Shown here one piece after another: positions 45,871 to 57,273 of a stretch of DNA of 64,000 nt (positions are counted from its first letter, which is position 1; each line of letters opens with the position of its first letter). The stretch comes from Quercus robur. Its lineage: Eukaryota > Streptophyta > Magnoliopsida > Fagales > Fagaceae. The notes under the pieces were generated by a model. The model made no database searches. It had not been told where the DNA came from and saw nothing but the letters and a program-made list of their open reading frames with translations. The translations under genes were made by a program, and so were the position numbers. The stretch is taken from NCBI RefSeq assembly GCF_932294415.1, contig NC_065544.1, positions 30,553,710 to 30,617,709 of the forward strand, written 5' to 3'.

Positions 45871-46338
45871 TCAAGCTAGAAGACCAATTGAAGCTGCGTA
45901 TAGCTTCAACTTCTCAATAGTGACACCCTTAGTTAACATGTCTGCCGGGTTCTTAGATCCACAAATCTTCTCAAGTATTACCAGTTTATCTTCAACAAAG
46001 TAAAAAATAAAGTGGTATTTTGTTTGTATATGCTTCGACTTTAAATGAAAAGCCAAATTTTTGGTAAGAAAGATTGCACTCTGACTGTCATTGTGTAGAA
46101 TGCCCATCTTCTGCTTCTTACCCAATTCATCTAAGAAACCATGTAGTCAAATCATCTCCTTTCCAGCTTCAATTGCTGCAACATACTCAACTTCTATAGT
46201 AGACAAAGTAACAATCTTCAGTAGATTTGAAGCCCATGATATAGCTGTATCACACAGAGTAAAAACAAACCCAGTAGTACTCTTTCTACTATCAATATCA
46301 CCAGCAAAATCAGCATCTACATAACCCTGTAGTTTCAA
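45871..46338 (-). pseudogene. copia RNase H domain remnant
   Basis: Minus-strand frames give GYVDADFAGDIDSRKSTTGF, then TLSTIEVEYVAA, a stop where a tryptophan is expected (MI*LHGF), then LHNDSQSAIFLTKN and NPADMLTKGV. These are the usual RNase H signatures of copia polyproteins. The polyprotein ends at 45871. The frame here is again that of gag, so a second frameshift lies between this part and the reverse transcriptase. Confidence 0.9.
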
Positions 46339-46429
46339 ACTTGCACATGTGAACCAAAGACATGTATCTAATTAACCCTTCAAATATCTCAGAATCCACT
46401 TGACTACCTCCCAATGTTGCTTTCCAGGC

Positions 46430-47365
46430 CTACTCATGAATCTGCTCATAACTCCCACTACATGTACAATGTCTGGCCTTGTACACACCATAGGGCACCT
46501 TGCTCATGTGGTCCCTTTCTTCTTCCGTCTTCGGTGACTGTTCTTTGCTTAGTTTGAAATGACTACCCAAGGGTGTGCTCATTGGTTTAGCTTCATTCAT
46601 GTTGAACCTGCTGAGAACTTTCTTCACATACTCTGACTATGAAAGTTTTAATGTACCATTAGCCTTGTCTCTAATGATTCTCATACCAAGGATTTGCTTT
46701 GCAGCTCCCAAATCCTTCATTGCAAACTGTTTGGACAATTGCTTCTTCAGATTATTAATCTCCTCAATGCTAGACCTTGCAATAAGCATATCATCCACAT
46801 ACAATAGTAATATGATGTAAGAATTGTCAAAAGACTTAACATATCAACAGTGATTAGTTTCATATCTCTTGAACCCAATTCTATGCATAAAACTATCAAA
46901 TTTCTTGTACCACTGTCCAGGAGCTTGTTTTAGGCCATACAAGTTCTTTTTCAGTTTGTAGACTAGATTCTCTTGTCCTTGAGCAATGAACCCTTCTGGC
47001 TGAATCATGTAAAGGTCTTCCTCCAAGTCACCATGAAGGAATGCCGTCTTCACATCTAACTGCTCAAGATGTAAGTTTTTTGCAGCCACCATTCCCAGTA
47101 CCAGTCTGATTGTTGACATCTTCACAACTGGAGAAAATATCTCTGTGTAGTCAATGTCTTCCTTCTGCTGGAACCCTTTAACAACTAATCTGGTTTTGTA
47201 ACGTTTGCTACCATCATGCTCATTCTTTATTCTGTATACCCACTTGTTGTGCCAAGCCTTCTTTCCTACTGGCAATTCAGTCAGTTCCCATGTCTGATTC
47301 CCCAACAAGGAATCCATCTCATCCTTCATGGCTAACTCCCACTTGCTTGAATTCTCATCTTGCAA
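46430..47365 (-). pseudogene. copia reverse transcriptase remnant
   Basis: Read on the minus strand: WVYRIKNEHDGSKRYKTRLV, VKGFQQKEDIDYTEIFSPVV, QLDVKTAFLHGDLEEDLYM and LKKNLYGLKQAPGQWYKKF, then an intact catalytic box YVDDMLIA (about 46795-46822) and SRFNMNEAKPMSTPLGSHF. Stops interrupt at NHC*YV and LS*SEYV. The polymerase core is still recognisable throughout. Confidence 0.93.
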
Positions 47366-48960
47366 GGCTTCATCATAACACTCTAGCTCACCACCATCAG
47401 TTAATAGGAGATAATTTAGGGTGGGTGAATAACGCTGTAGAGGTCTAATGTTCTCGGAAGATCTGCGGATTTCAGCTACAGGTGTACTCAGATCTACTTG
47501 TGAATTTAAATTCTCCTTATCTTCTTCACCCCTTTTCTAGACAATACCTTCAGTCAATTCATCTAAGTTGACAAACTCAGATTTCTTCTGATCTATCTCT
47601 GTAACATCTGACACTACAGTTGACCTGTCCTTATACATAACCTGTTCATTAAATATCACATTTCTACTTCTGATGATTTTCCTGTTTTGTTCATCCCAAA
47701 ACCTATAGCCAAATTTCTCATCACCATAGCCACTGAAAAAACATATTTTAGACTTTGCATCAAGTTTACTATGAGCATCATAATCAATATGAACATAAGA
47801 AACACAACTAAAAAATTTTAAGTGTGAAAACTTTACCTTTTTATCGCTTCAAACCTCCTTAGGAAGTCTGAGCTCCATGGGAATTGATGGTCCTCGGTTT
47901 ATCAGGTAAGCTGCAGTGCTAACAGCATCAGCCTAAAAAGTTTTTGGTAGTCTAGCATGCAACCTCATACTCCTAGCACGCTCATTAAGAGTTTTGATCA
48001 TGCGCTCAACCACACCATTCTACTGTGGTGTCCCAGGAACGGTCTTCTCCATTCTAATTCCCTGTGCAGCACAATACTCACTGAACCCTCCATCTATGTA
48101 CTCTTCTCCATTATTTAACCTCAAACATTTTACTTTCAAACCTGTTTCTGTCTCAACTATGGCCTTCCACTTCTTAAAAGTTTCAAATACATCAGATTTA
48201 TTTTTCAGAAAATAAACCCATACCTTTCTGCTTGAGTCATCAATGAAAGTGATGTAGTACCTTGAACCTTCAAGGGATGCAATCGGAGAAGGCCCCCACA
48301 AATTAGTATGTACTAATTCCAAATTTTCAGCCTTCGGTGTCCTGTCAGTTTTCAAGAAGCTCACATTTTTCTGCTTTCCTAAGATGCAACTTTCACACAT
48401 GTCAAAATCAATGGACTTCAATTCTGGTAGTTTTCCTTTTGATAGCAGCATCTTCATCCCTTTCTCACTCATGTGACCAAGTCTGCGGTGCCATAGGCTT
48501 GTATTAGTGCTTGCATCAGTAATTGCAATTGTGTCTCTTGGACATGAGGTCATATACAGAGTAACGGTCTTCTCTCCACGGGCCAATACCCTAGCTCTCT
48601 TTGTAACCTTTCAAGTACCACCAACAAATAGTATTGTATGTCCTTCATCATCAAGTTGTCCAATAGAAATCAAATTCCTCCTCAAGTCAGGAATATGTTG
48701 AACCTTCTCTAGTAACCAAACAAATCCATTGGGCAACAATATCCAGACATCTCCCATACCTATAACATCCAAGGTTGAACCATCAGCTAAATACATCTTA
48801 TGAAAATCTCTTGCAACATAATTCTGTATGATTTCTCGGTGTGGAGTGGTATGAAACAAAGCTCCTGAATCCAAAAACCAATTATTATGTGGACTGTCTA
48901 TTACAAGAAGTAATGCATCCTGTACCTCTTCTGTTACAGTATTAGCAGAATCATCTCTAT
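47366..48960 (-). pseudogene. copia protease and integrase remnant
   Basis: Protease active-site region WFLDSGALFHTT (about 48840-48880). The integrase HHCC zinc region reads LWHRRLGHMSEKGMKMLL with MCESCILGKQ. The core reads VHTNLWGPSPIASLEGSRYY and LRLNNGEEYID: both usual catalytic Asp positions (HTDLWGP, DNGGEY) are Asn here. Downstream come NGVVERMIKTLNERARSMRL, then stops at TF*ADAV and EV*SDK where tryptophan is expected. Integrase is therefore inactive. Confidence 0.9.
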
Positions 48961-48999
48961 TCTTCTTCTTAGGACTTTTGCATTGATTCCTAAAGTGAT

Positions 49000-49734
49000 C
49001 TATTTTCCCACAGTTCCAGCATTGTACTTGTTGGCTTGATCTAGATTTACTTCTGTTCCGATTAGAATTTTTGGATTTTGATTTGCCTTGTTTGAATTTC
49101 TTTCATTACCTCTGCCTTTTGTCTCAAGGTTTAGGGTAGAACTAGATTTTGAGGTTTTGCCTGCATCTCTTCTGCGAATCTCCTCAGCTAGAATTAAATC
49201 TCGTATGTCATTGTACTTCAGCTTTTCTTTTCCTGTAGAATTGCTTACTTCCATTCTTATTGCCTCCCAATTGTTTGGCAAAGAAGCCAAAACGATCAAA
49301 GCACGAATCTCATCATCAAAATCAATTTCTACAGATGACAATTGATTTGTGATAGTATTGAATTTGTTCAGATGTTGTGCTACAGAAGCATTCTTTGCCA
49401 TCTTCAAATCGAACAATTTCTTTATCAAATGCACCTTGTTGTTTGCGGACGGCTTTTCATACATACCGGACAAAGTCTTCATCAGATCTGCTGTGGTCTT
49501 CTCATTTACAACATTGTGTGCAACAGACCTAGACAGAGTTAACTTAATAACTCCCAATACCTGTCTGTCAAGAAGAGCCTATTCCTCAGCCTTCATAGCC
49601 TCAGGTTTTTCCCCTAGAAGCGGCAGATGCAACTTCTTCCCATAAAGGTAATCCTCAATTTGCATCCTTCAAAATCCAAAGTTTGTGCCATCGAACTTTT
49701 CTATTCCAAACGCCTTTCCTGCTTCCTCTGCCAT
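49000..49734 (-). pseudogene. copia gag remnant
   Basis: The ATG at 49732-49734 opens MAEEAGKAFGIEKFDGTNF, a typical copia gag start. Two stops (FGF*RMQ and EE*ALL) replace tryptophans. A 185-codon frame follows with LLGVIKLTLS-like and NKFNTITNQLSSVEIDFDD segments. A frameshift near 49100 separates it from the zinc knuckle CWNCGKIDHFRNQC (CX2CX4HX4C), which lies at about 48980-49022. Confidence 0.9.
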
Positions 49735-49773
49735 TGCTCCCACTCAAACCTAACCCTAGGCTCTGATACTAGT

Positions 49774-50254
49774 TTTAGGGAATTTCACCGAATTCCCAAC
49801 CTGTGAGAAACCAAAAAAAAAAAAGAGAAAACACACGCCAAAGAAAAAACAATCACACGCACAAGACAATATTTACGTGGTTCGGCAATTTGCCTACGTC
49901 CATGGAGTTGCAGGGATTTCACTATTATCAGGGAAGGATACAGAGTACAAAATTACGACTATAATATTTTCTCTCTATATAAAACACGGCAACACAACCT
50001 CCTTAAAACCCTAATCACCAAAGTCGGTTTCTACATATACATAATGGGCCAAAAAGTTTTTTTTCCTGGGGGCGTTGCCCTTGGACCCCCAAAGGCTTGT
50101 CCATGAGCGCTCCGGCTTGGGCCTATCGGCCCAAGCCTCCGCTCCATGGACTAAGCCTCAGTAAATCTCCCATTAAAAAACCACGCAATATTATTCAAGT
50201 TGGGTCAAGTCGTTAAACTGGATCAAACAAAACTAGGCTCCACAAAGCCCAACA
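49774..50254 (-). repeat. 5' LTR of the copia element, with an insertion
   Basis: 481 bp. It matches the other LTR except for a block of about 110 bp (about 50044-50152) that replaces TACATAAAACCC. The block is GC-rich and contains a near-perfect hairpin: GGCTTGGGCC, loop TATC, GGCCCAAGCC, extended by GTCCATG / CATGGAC. Confidence 0.92.
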
Positions 50255-50526
50255 TATTGTTCAGATGATATTGAATTTCTATTATGTTATGCATTTGAAG
50301 AAGAGGCTATAGGTTCAATTTCCCACCAAAAGCAAAAAGTTTGGAATTGCATATTTGTAATTTTTTTTTTACAACCCTTTTATTGCTTGAGAGGATTACT
50401 CATGTGTAGAGCAATGTTGTTTGTGTAGGATGCAAATTCTACCAATGAAGTGTTATGTGGCAAGATAAGGCAGCTTGAAAAAATGCATTCTTCTGTCAGC
50501 AAATGATAACATTGAAGAAGTCGTGA

Positions 50527-51271
50527 ATGATTGTAAAAGCATTTTCTACTTTAGCTGGTGAAGTGGAACAACCCCTTAAAAAATTCCCAAAAGCATTGTT
50601 TTCTGCTGGGTTTCTTACTTGTTTGGCTTACTTGATTCCTCTCCTAGCCGCAATTGGGGCTATACCTCTAGATCAAGAAGATTGGGTTCATGGATATTTT
50701 GCTGATGTTGCTGAAATCATTGCTGGGAAGTGGTTGAAAGTTTGGATTGAAATTGGTGCAGTTTTATCAATTATTGGACTATATGAAGCCTAATTGAGCA
50801 GTTGTGCATACCAACTTCTAGGAATGTCAAATTTAGGATTTTTACCACAAATTTTTGGGGTAAGATCCACTTGGTTTAATACACCTTGGGTGGGAATTTT
50901 GCTCTCAACATTGATTACACTTGCAGTTGCTTACATGAGTTTTGTAGACATAATATCATTAGTGAATTTCTTGTATGGTTTAGGGGTGCTATTGGAATTT
51001 GCATCTTTTCTTTGGTTGAGGAGGAAGTTACCCACAGTGAAGAGGCCCTTTGTAGTTCCCATGGGGTTACCTTGGCTGGGAATTATGTGCTTGATTCCAT
51101 CTGGGTTTTTGCTCTATGTAATGGTAGTGGCTACAAAAACTCTATTTGGTAATTGCACTGCTTATAATGGCTGGGATTGCTTGGTACTTCTTGATGAATT
51201 TTTGCAAGTCCAAACTGTGGCTTGAGTTCAACAATGCTAGAGAAAAGTTGGAAGATCAGGATTTGGAATAG
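50527..51271 (+). pseudogene. Polyamine transporter (APC superfamily, PUT/LAT type), 5'-truncated pseudogene
   Basis: The frame gives [19 protein letters not shown] then [18 protein letters not shown], characteristic of the second half of plant probable polyamine transporters (At3g13620/At1g31830 group), plasma-membrane or endomembrane proton-coupled carriers. A stop at 50791-50793 replaces the Gln in [17 protein letters not shown]. The frame continues with [35 protein letters not shown] and [21 protein letters not shown] frameshift near 51130-51165 moves the C-terminus ([19 protein letters not shown]) to another frame that ends at 51271. About the first 250 residues (membrane segments 1-6) are absent. 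The gene is not functional. Confidence 0.9.
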
Positions 51272-52629
51272 GCTGATAATTACTGGCTGTGAGGATCTTA
51301 ATATATTGTATCTTTTTTTATTTTGGCTAAGAAAGTTTTGTAAACACTATCTGCAAAAGAAATGGATACTTTGATTTTATTTTTAGTTTTGCATGAAGGG
51401 TAACAATTATAAAACAATTCAACCTATAAAGGACATTTTGTACAGTTATACTCTTGATTAATCAGGTGGGCCACATTGAGCTTATGATGTGGATGTAGTG
51501 GGTTTTAAAACTTCAATAGCCTTATATTTTATTCAGGCATTTATACTGTCACATAAAGAACATGTGATATCAATCATTGAAAAGTGTTTTCCTTTGATGC
51601 AAAATTTAGTCCAGAACAACAAGATATGTCATATGCCTCCAGTGATCATAGTATATACAGTGCAGAATTCAGAACTTGATATTGCATTCAATCAAGTTAA
51701 TATCAAGAGTTTATTATGAAGATATTTTAGAGAGACTTTAGAAAGATTTACAAATGAGGCTAATGTTCTAAATTAGTTAATTTGCCAAGTATATTGGAAC
51801 AAGAAGGCTGAATATTGACTCCATAATGGAGGGATAGCTGCATTTGAAATGGTTAGAATGTATCTAGTACCGTATTATTTAAAATTTAAAGCTGTGCCAT
51901 AGGGTCTTTCTTTCTTATTGCACACTTGTTATTGTATATAGTCCGCACACATCATCTATTTAATGTATTAAATCAATGTGGACATGCTTAAAAAAATGTG
52001 ATAATGCGTCTGAAATTATGGACATATGGATTCCACATCTGAGACATAGGGTTGTAAACAAGCCAAGTTTTGCTGAGTAGTGCGTATTTGAGCATGGCTT
52101 GTCAATAAAAATCAAATGCTCAAGTTTGGCTTGAGCTTAAGACAAGTCTAAAAACAGTTGGGCACATTGATGCAGATGCAAGTTTTCCCTTACTAGCTTC
52201 TCATTGACAAATATTTCCTTGAAACCTTGCATGTTCATGCATGTCAAATTTTGTTGCTTGGACTCGACTTGTTTATTTAAAAAGCCTAAAACTAAGACTC
52301 AAGCTTGGCTTATTTAAAACTAAAGCTTAAGTTGAATGCCAGAAAATACCAACTTATCTATGTTTTGGCAATGAACTTTGAGAAAGTAACTTGTGCTTAA
52401 TTATTGAAGAAATTTTAATCATGGCTTCCTTACTATTTCTTTACATATATATAAAAAAAAAAAAAAAAAAATTAATGCTTCTCATATAATAATTTCTCAT
52501 ATTATAATTGCTCTATTTTTGAATGATAAAAAATCAGTCTCCCTTTCAAAAAAGAAAAAGAAAAAAGAATTCACTAAATCGCTAAAGATAAACATTGAAT
52601 CTCCCATTCATTAAAAATAAAAACATTCA
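51272..52629. other. Intergenic, nothing convincing
   Basis: A 76-codon frame at 51489-51719 lacks an ATG and matches no family. AAATGCTCAAGTTTGGCTTG-type short repeats appear at 52100-52330. An A run of 18 lies at 52453-52470. Confidence 0.4.
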
Positions 52630-53572
52630 CTAAATCATAAACAATCTCTTGGTCATCATTTTATACAAATCATTGCCATTTGAGTGATGTCCAAAATAAT
52701 CACATAGTGGAATTTTTCTAGTGTTTTCTATAATTTTGGAACGTTCATTTTCTTTTGAAAGCACTAGATTTGATGCTAACTTGTATCGCAAATGTACTAA
52801 GCAGTTCTCCTACAAAAATTAGACATTGTTGATAAAGAAGCAGTTTAAGCAAATTATGTAAAAACTATAAAATTTACTTCCAATAAATATATTATCAAAA
52901 AGGTTAGATTCTCTTTGATAATTTTTGTATGCATGTGTTTAATAATATACATGTAGCAATCATACTTGAAATATGAAAACAGTTAAAATTTTAAAATTTT
53001 AAAGATTCACACAATAGTTATCCATATGCAAATCTACAATTTAGTACATTCCCATGATTTTTTATAGGATTTGAGGTGGGTGATTTCAAAGGAAATTTGG
53101 TAATACTATTAGTATAGTTGTCTTTCTCCAAATAACTCAACAACTTATCAAGGCCTGTTACCTATCGCAAAATGAAATTCAAAGCAATTATTAAGTACAA
53201 AACTTAACAAAATCACATATCAAAATTATTATTGAGTACAAAGAGAAAGAAACAATACCATTGTTTGCAAGTATTTTGTTCGCATGTCTTGCCCAGTTGT
53301 GCTTGGAAAAGAGTCCAATACATGTATACATCTTTTTGAACTAAAGTCAACGACACATAAGTACCAGTGACTATTATTGTCATTCATAAGGATATAAATC
53401 TACAAGCACAAATAAACAATGTATTAGCATGTGTTAATGTAAAATACACAAGTGTGTTGAGTAAAATTACATGTTCACAAAACATCAATTTTGACATATA
53501 CTTGTCATCATCCCCATATGTATTTTTAAACCATTCCAGTGTGGGATTGCTATCTTCATCAATTATTTTTTG
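52630..53572 (-). CDS. C-terminal Ulp1-like (C48) cysteine protease domain, five exons, partial
   Basis: Five minus-strand exons with GT-AG junctions, all phase 0: 53572-53471, 53399-53259, 53161-53048, 52964-52878, 52809-52630 (stop TAG). They join to 207 residues. Seen: NDNNSHWYLCVVDF and HVLDSFPS (catalytic His45 and Asp63 with the family's ~18-residue spacing) and NYDCYMYIIKHM with the candidate catalytic Cys122. Ulp1 proteases cleave SUMO; transposon-borne versions are common in plants. Odd: the usual Gly after Cys is Tyr, and the Gln six residues before Cys is Asn, so activity is doubtful. The N-terminus is missing: the intron upstream of the first exon runs straight into the minisatellite array at 53597. 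A transposon-carried gene fragment is the most likely identity. Confidence 0.68.
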
Positions 53573-53596
53573 CTACAAACATATATATAAAGAAAT

Positions 53597-54989
53597 AAGT
53601 AAGTAAAAAAGTGACTTTAGTGGTGGGCCCAAATGTAAAAGTACAGTCAAATGTGATATTGGTCCTACCCAATGTGACGATGGAACTATCAAATATGAGT
53701 AGAAAAAAAGGGAACCACTAAATGTAACAAAAGTACTATCCAATGTGATGTTGGTATTGTCGAATGTGACAATGAAACTATCAAATGTGAAAAAAAAAAA
53801 AAATTACAAAATGTGACAAAAGAACAGTCACATGTGATATTAGAATTGCACAATATGAGGATGAGACCGTCAAATGTGAAAAAAATAAATGAATCACCGA
53901 ATGTGACAAAAGTATAGCCATGTGTGATGTTGGTATTGTACAATGTGAGGATGAAACCATCAAATGTGAAAAAAAAAAAAAAAAAAAAAAGGAACCACCA
54001 AATGTGACAAAAGTACTATTAAATGTGATGTTGAAACTGCATAATGTGAGGATGGAATCGAAAAATATGAGGAAAAGAAAAAAAGGGAATCACCAAATGT
54101 GACAAAAGTACTGTTAAATGTGATGTTGAGACTGCACAATGTGAGGATGAAACTGTCAAATGTGAAAAAAAATAAGGGAACCATCAAATGTGACAAAAGA
54201 ATTGTCACATGTGATGTGGGAACCGCATAATGTGAAGATGGAACTATCAAATATAAGGAGAAAAAAAAGGGGAACCACCAAATGTGACAAAAGAACAGTA
54301 ACATGTGATATTGGAACTGCGGAATGTGAGGATAGAACTGTCAAATGTGAGGATAGAACTGTCAAATGTGAGAAAAAAAATAAGGAAACTACCAAATGTG
54401 ATAAAAGAACATTTATATGTGATGGTGAAACTATATAATGTGAGGATGAAATCGTCAAATATGAGAAAAAAATAAAAAAACCATCGAATGTGATAAAAGA
54501 ATAGTCACATGTGATGTTAGAATTGCACAATGTGAGGATACAACTATCAAATGTGAGAAAAAAATAAGGGAACCACCAAATGTAACAAAAGAACTATTAT
54601 ATGTGATGTTAGAACTGCATAATGTGAGGATGAAATTGTCAAATGTGAGGAAAAAAAATAAGGAAACCACCAAATGTAATAAAAGAAATGTTACATGTTA
54701 TGTTGGAACTGCACAATTTAAGGATGAAACTATCAAATGTGAGAAAAAAGTAAGAGAACCACTGAATATGACAAAAGAACTGTCACATGTGATGTTGAAA
54801 CCGCATAATTTGAGGATAGAATTATCAAATATGAGAAAATAAGTGAGGGAATTACTGAATGTGACAAAAGAACTGTCATATGTGATATTAGAACTATACA
54901 ATGTGAGGATAGAATGATCAAATGTGAGAAGAAGGTAACCTACTAGTGGGTATGGTACCACTTTTTTTTGGGAGAACGATAGAATTACC
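53597..54989. repeat. Minisatellite-bearing dispersed repeat, copy 2
   Basis: About 15 imperfect units of 90-95 bp, of the same family as 2217-5605. It shares the left edge (AAGTAAGTAAAAAAGT), the second module GGGCCCAAATGTAAAA (GGGCTCAAATGTAAAA in copy 1) and the right edge (CTACTAGTGGGTATGGTACC ... AGAATTACC). It lacks the 843-bp amplification. It directly abuts the Ulp1-like fragment. ORFs within it are repeat artefacts. Confidence 0.85.
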
Positions 54990-56597
54990 CATAAGTCAAT
55001 GGAAAGGTTGGATCTTCTAACTTTCGCTAAGAAGTTTTGTTTTGGGAGAAATGCTCTAATCTTAAGTCTTAACCAAACAATAATTTTTATCTTAATATAA
55101 AAACTAGAAAAAAAAAAAAGTGTAAATAAGAAATTTAAAATTTTTTATTATAAGTAATTCATACGAGGAATATAAAAATAAAGCATTTTATATTAAGTGT
55201 TACCTAAGTTTGTCATGTCTAATTCAAGTCATTCATTACAATCCCATTGCAAAGGTAGCGATTAAGTGTTCCCTAAGCTTGTCATGTGTATTAGTTGGAC
55301 CAAGAAAACCATGTTATCAGTTAATTAGCTAAGTCAATTAAATAACTTTAAAAACTACTTAAAGCTAAAATAATTCTTTAGAATCTAAAAAATCTATGAT
55401 AAAAAAAACACACACACATAAAATTTCTTTCTTTCCACTATTTTCTTATCATCCAAATGGAGAGTCAAAAACTTTAATGCAATAGTTATTATAAATCAAA
55501 CATAATGGAACGAAAAAAGAAATGAATTTCTTAATCACAACATTGGCTTCCTAATAAAAACTCATAATAATTCTATAAAACGTAAGTTTAGATAAAACCT
55601 CAAAACTTCCACCAGATCAACCACGCACTCAAGAGAGTATCTCATGGGACTACTCTCTCACAATATATGAGATTTACACATGTTCTTGTTATGAGAGAGA
55701 AGTCTTGTGAGACTCGTGTCATAAGATAATTTTCTCAACCACCCATTCACGCCCAAGGAAAATTATTCAAAATTCCTGTAGTACAACAATGTGATTTTTA
55801 TTTTTTATTTTTTTATTATTTTTTTTTTTTTTATCTCACATCAAATTGAGAAATGCTTGAAAGAACTGGTTTAATTTTTATTTTTTATGAGAATTTTTTA
55901 ATTTTTTTGAAACAAACGGTCCATGTTATTCATAAAATTTGACTAGGATATGACTCAACAATTTAATTAGATGGCATTCTTTTATTGGGTGGACCACTAT
56001 GCAAGGTTAACTTGGCCCAGTAGATGGACTTAATAATTTCTCAAGTATTGAGTGAGCCACTTTTTCACAAACAAATGAAAATTGGAAAAGGGACAAATAT
56101 TTTAAAAAACTGGAAAATTCTGTATTTTATTTTCAATCATAAAAGCTAAAATTATTTTCTTGAAAGTACAATGAATCAGTTTTTTATTTTTTATTTTTTA
56201 TTTTTAGAAACAATCAAACATAAACACACAATGGAGTGGAAATGAGATTCTTTCAGCATTGCGGGCTAAGAGAAGGTGGTTGTAAATTTGTAATAATGGG
56301 TTGCAGGCCGTTTTTGCTACCATATTTTGTCAATGGGCCTCTAAATCATGATGGGTCAGCGTCGGCCCCAATTTCTGAAAGCTCAAATGTATTTGCGTCT
56401 TTTCTGAGGACGGATATGCCGAAGCCTTTTACATTTGGGTCGAGGAAATCACATACTATACTAGAATACTATTGTAATATAGTAATCACACGCTAGATTT
56501 AAAAAAACACATGATTTCTACTGCAAACAATTTCTTAAAATCTAGCATGTGCATGTACCACTAACTAATTTTCTCTCCAATTTTCAATACTACAACA
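54990..56597. other. Intergenic, nothing convincing
   Basis: AT-rich. A repeated phrase AAGTGTT(A/C)CCTAAG(T/C)TTGTCATGTSTA occurs near 55196 and 55264. A frame at 56236-56496 lacks an ATG start and matches no family that I recognise. Confidence 0.4.
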
Positions 56598-57273
56598 TGT
56601 GGGGGATTTCACCAAATCAAGGAATAATAATAAAAGAACAAAATAAACACATCAAATAAATAGAAATTAGTGATTAACTTGGAGGCACAATTGAATGTTA
56701 TCTTTAAACAATATTTGTTCCCATACGCAAGTTGCTAAAGAGTTTCTATAAACTTATTCCCAAGATACAACCAAGTTTATTGGGTTTTACAAATAGCAAT
56801 TTTGGAGAATACCCACATGATTTCTTGTGTTTCTTTAAACTTACTATTTTTCAAGTGAACATAAACCTCTATTTATATCCATAGGATTATAATCCTTCAA
56901 AAGGTACGTATGGAGAGTTAAGATTTTTCAGAAAACCATTCACAAGCCTTGAAATCATTTCAAACGTTTAGAACAATTATCAGAAAATTCTGTAGAAATT
57001 TAGTTTTCACGAGTCTCAATTGATCGAGAGGAATCAAGCATCGATTGAAAGCTCTTTTCGATTGATCAAACATGAATCAAGTACCAATCAAAATAGGTAG
57101 AGACTCTAGGATAATTTCCCTCACCACTTCGATCGATCGAACATACTGAATTTTGATTTTCATTTAGAAAATTCCAGAGCTTGAATTTTCACTTTATTCC
57201 TTTTACAAATGAATACTCTCCAACCTTATATCTTTATTACAACCTATCCTTTTTGATACCTATATATACAACA
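56598..57273 (-). repeat. Left (3') LTR of the older copia-type element
   Basis: 676 bp, TG...CA bounded. It contains TCGATTGATC / TTCGATCGATCGAAC motifs (about 57020-57150). Only its first 60 bp can be compared with the right LTR in this window. Confidence 0.68.

Larger units (their letters stand above)
45397..50254 (-). mobile_element. Ty1/copia LTR retrotransposon, complete but decayed
   Basis: LTRs at 45397-45778 and 49774-50254 are flanked by a perfect 5-bp target duplication TATTG (45392-45396 and 50255-50259). On the minus strand each LTR starts TGTTGGGCTTTGTGGAGCC. A primer-binding site like TATCAGAGCC (initiator-Met tRNA type) lies just inside the 5' LTR (about 49758-49768), and a polypurine tract AAGTGGGAGATT just before the 3' LTR. 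Domain order on the minus strand is gag, protease, integrase, reverse transcriptase, RNase H, the copia order. The LTRs differ by about 5% by eye, plus one roughly 110-bp insertion in the right LTR. Stops, two frameshifts and lost integrase residues mean it cannot move by itself. Confidence 0.95.

Noticed and set aside
51489..51719. 76-codon ORF as a gene
   Set aside because: No ATG start, AT-rich, no recognised family or splice context.
56236..56496. 86-codon ORF as a gene
   Set aside because: Starts at GTG rather than ATG and shows no recognisable family; too weak to call.
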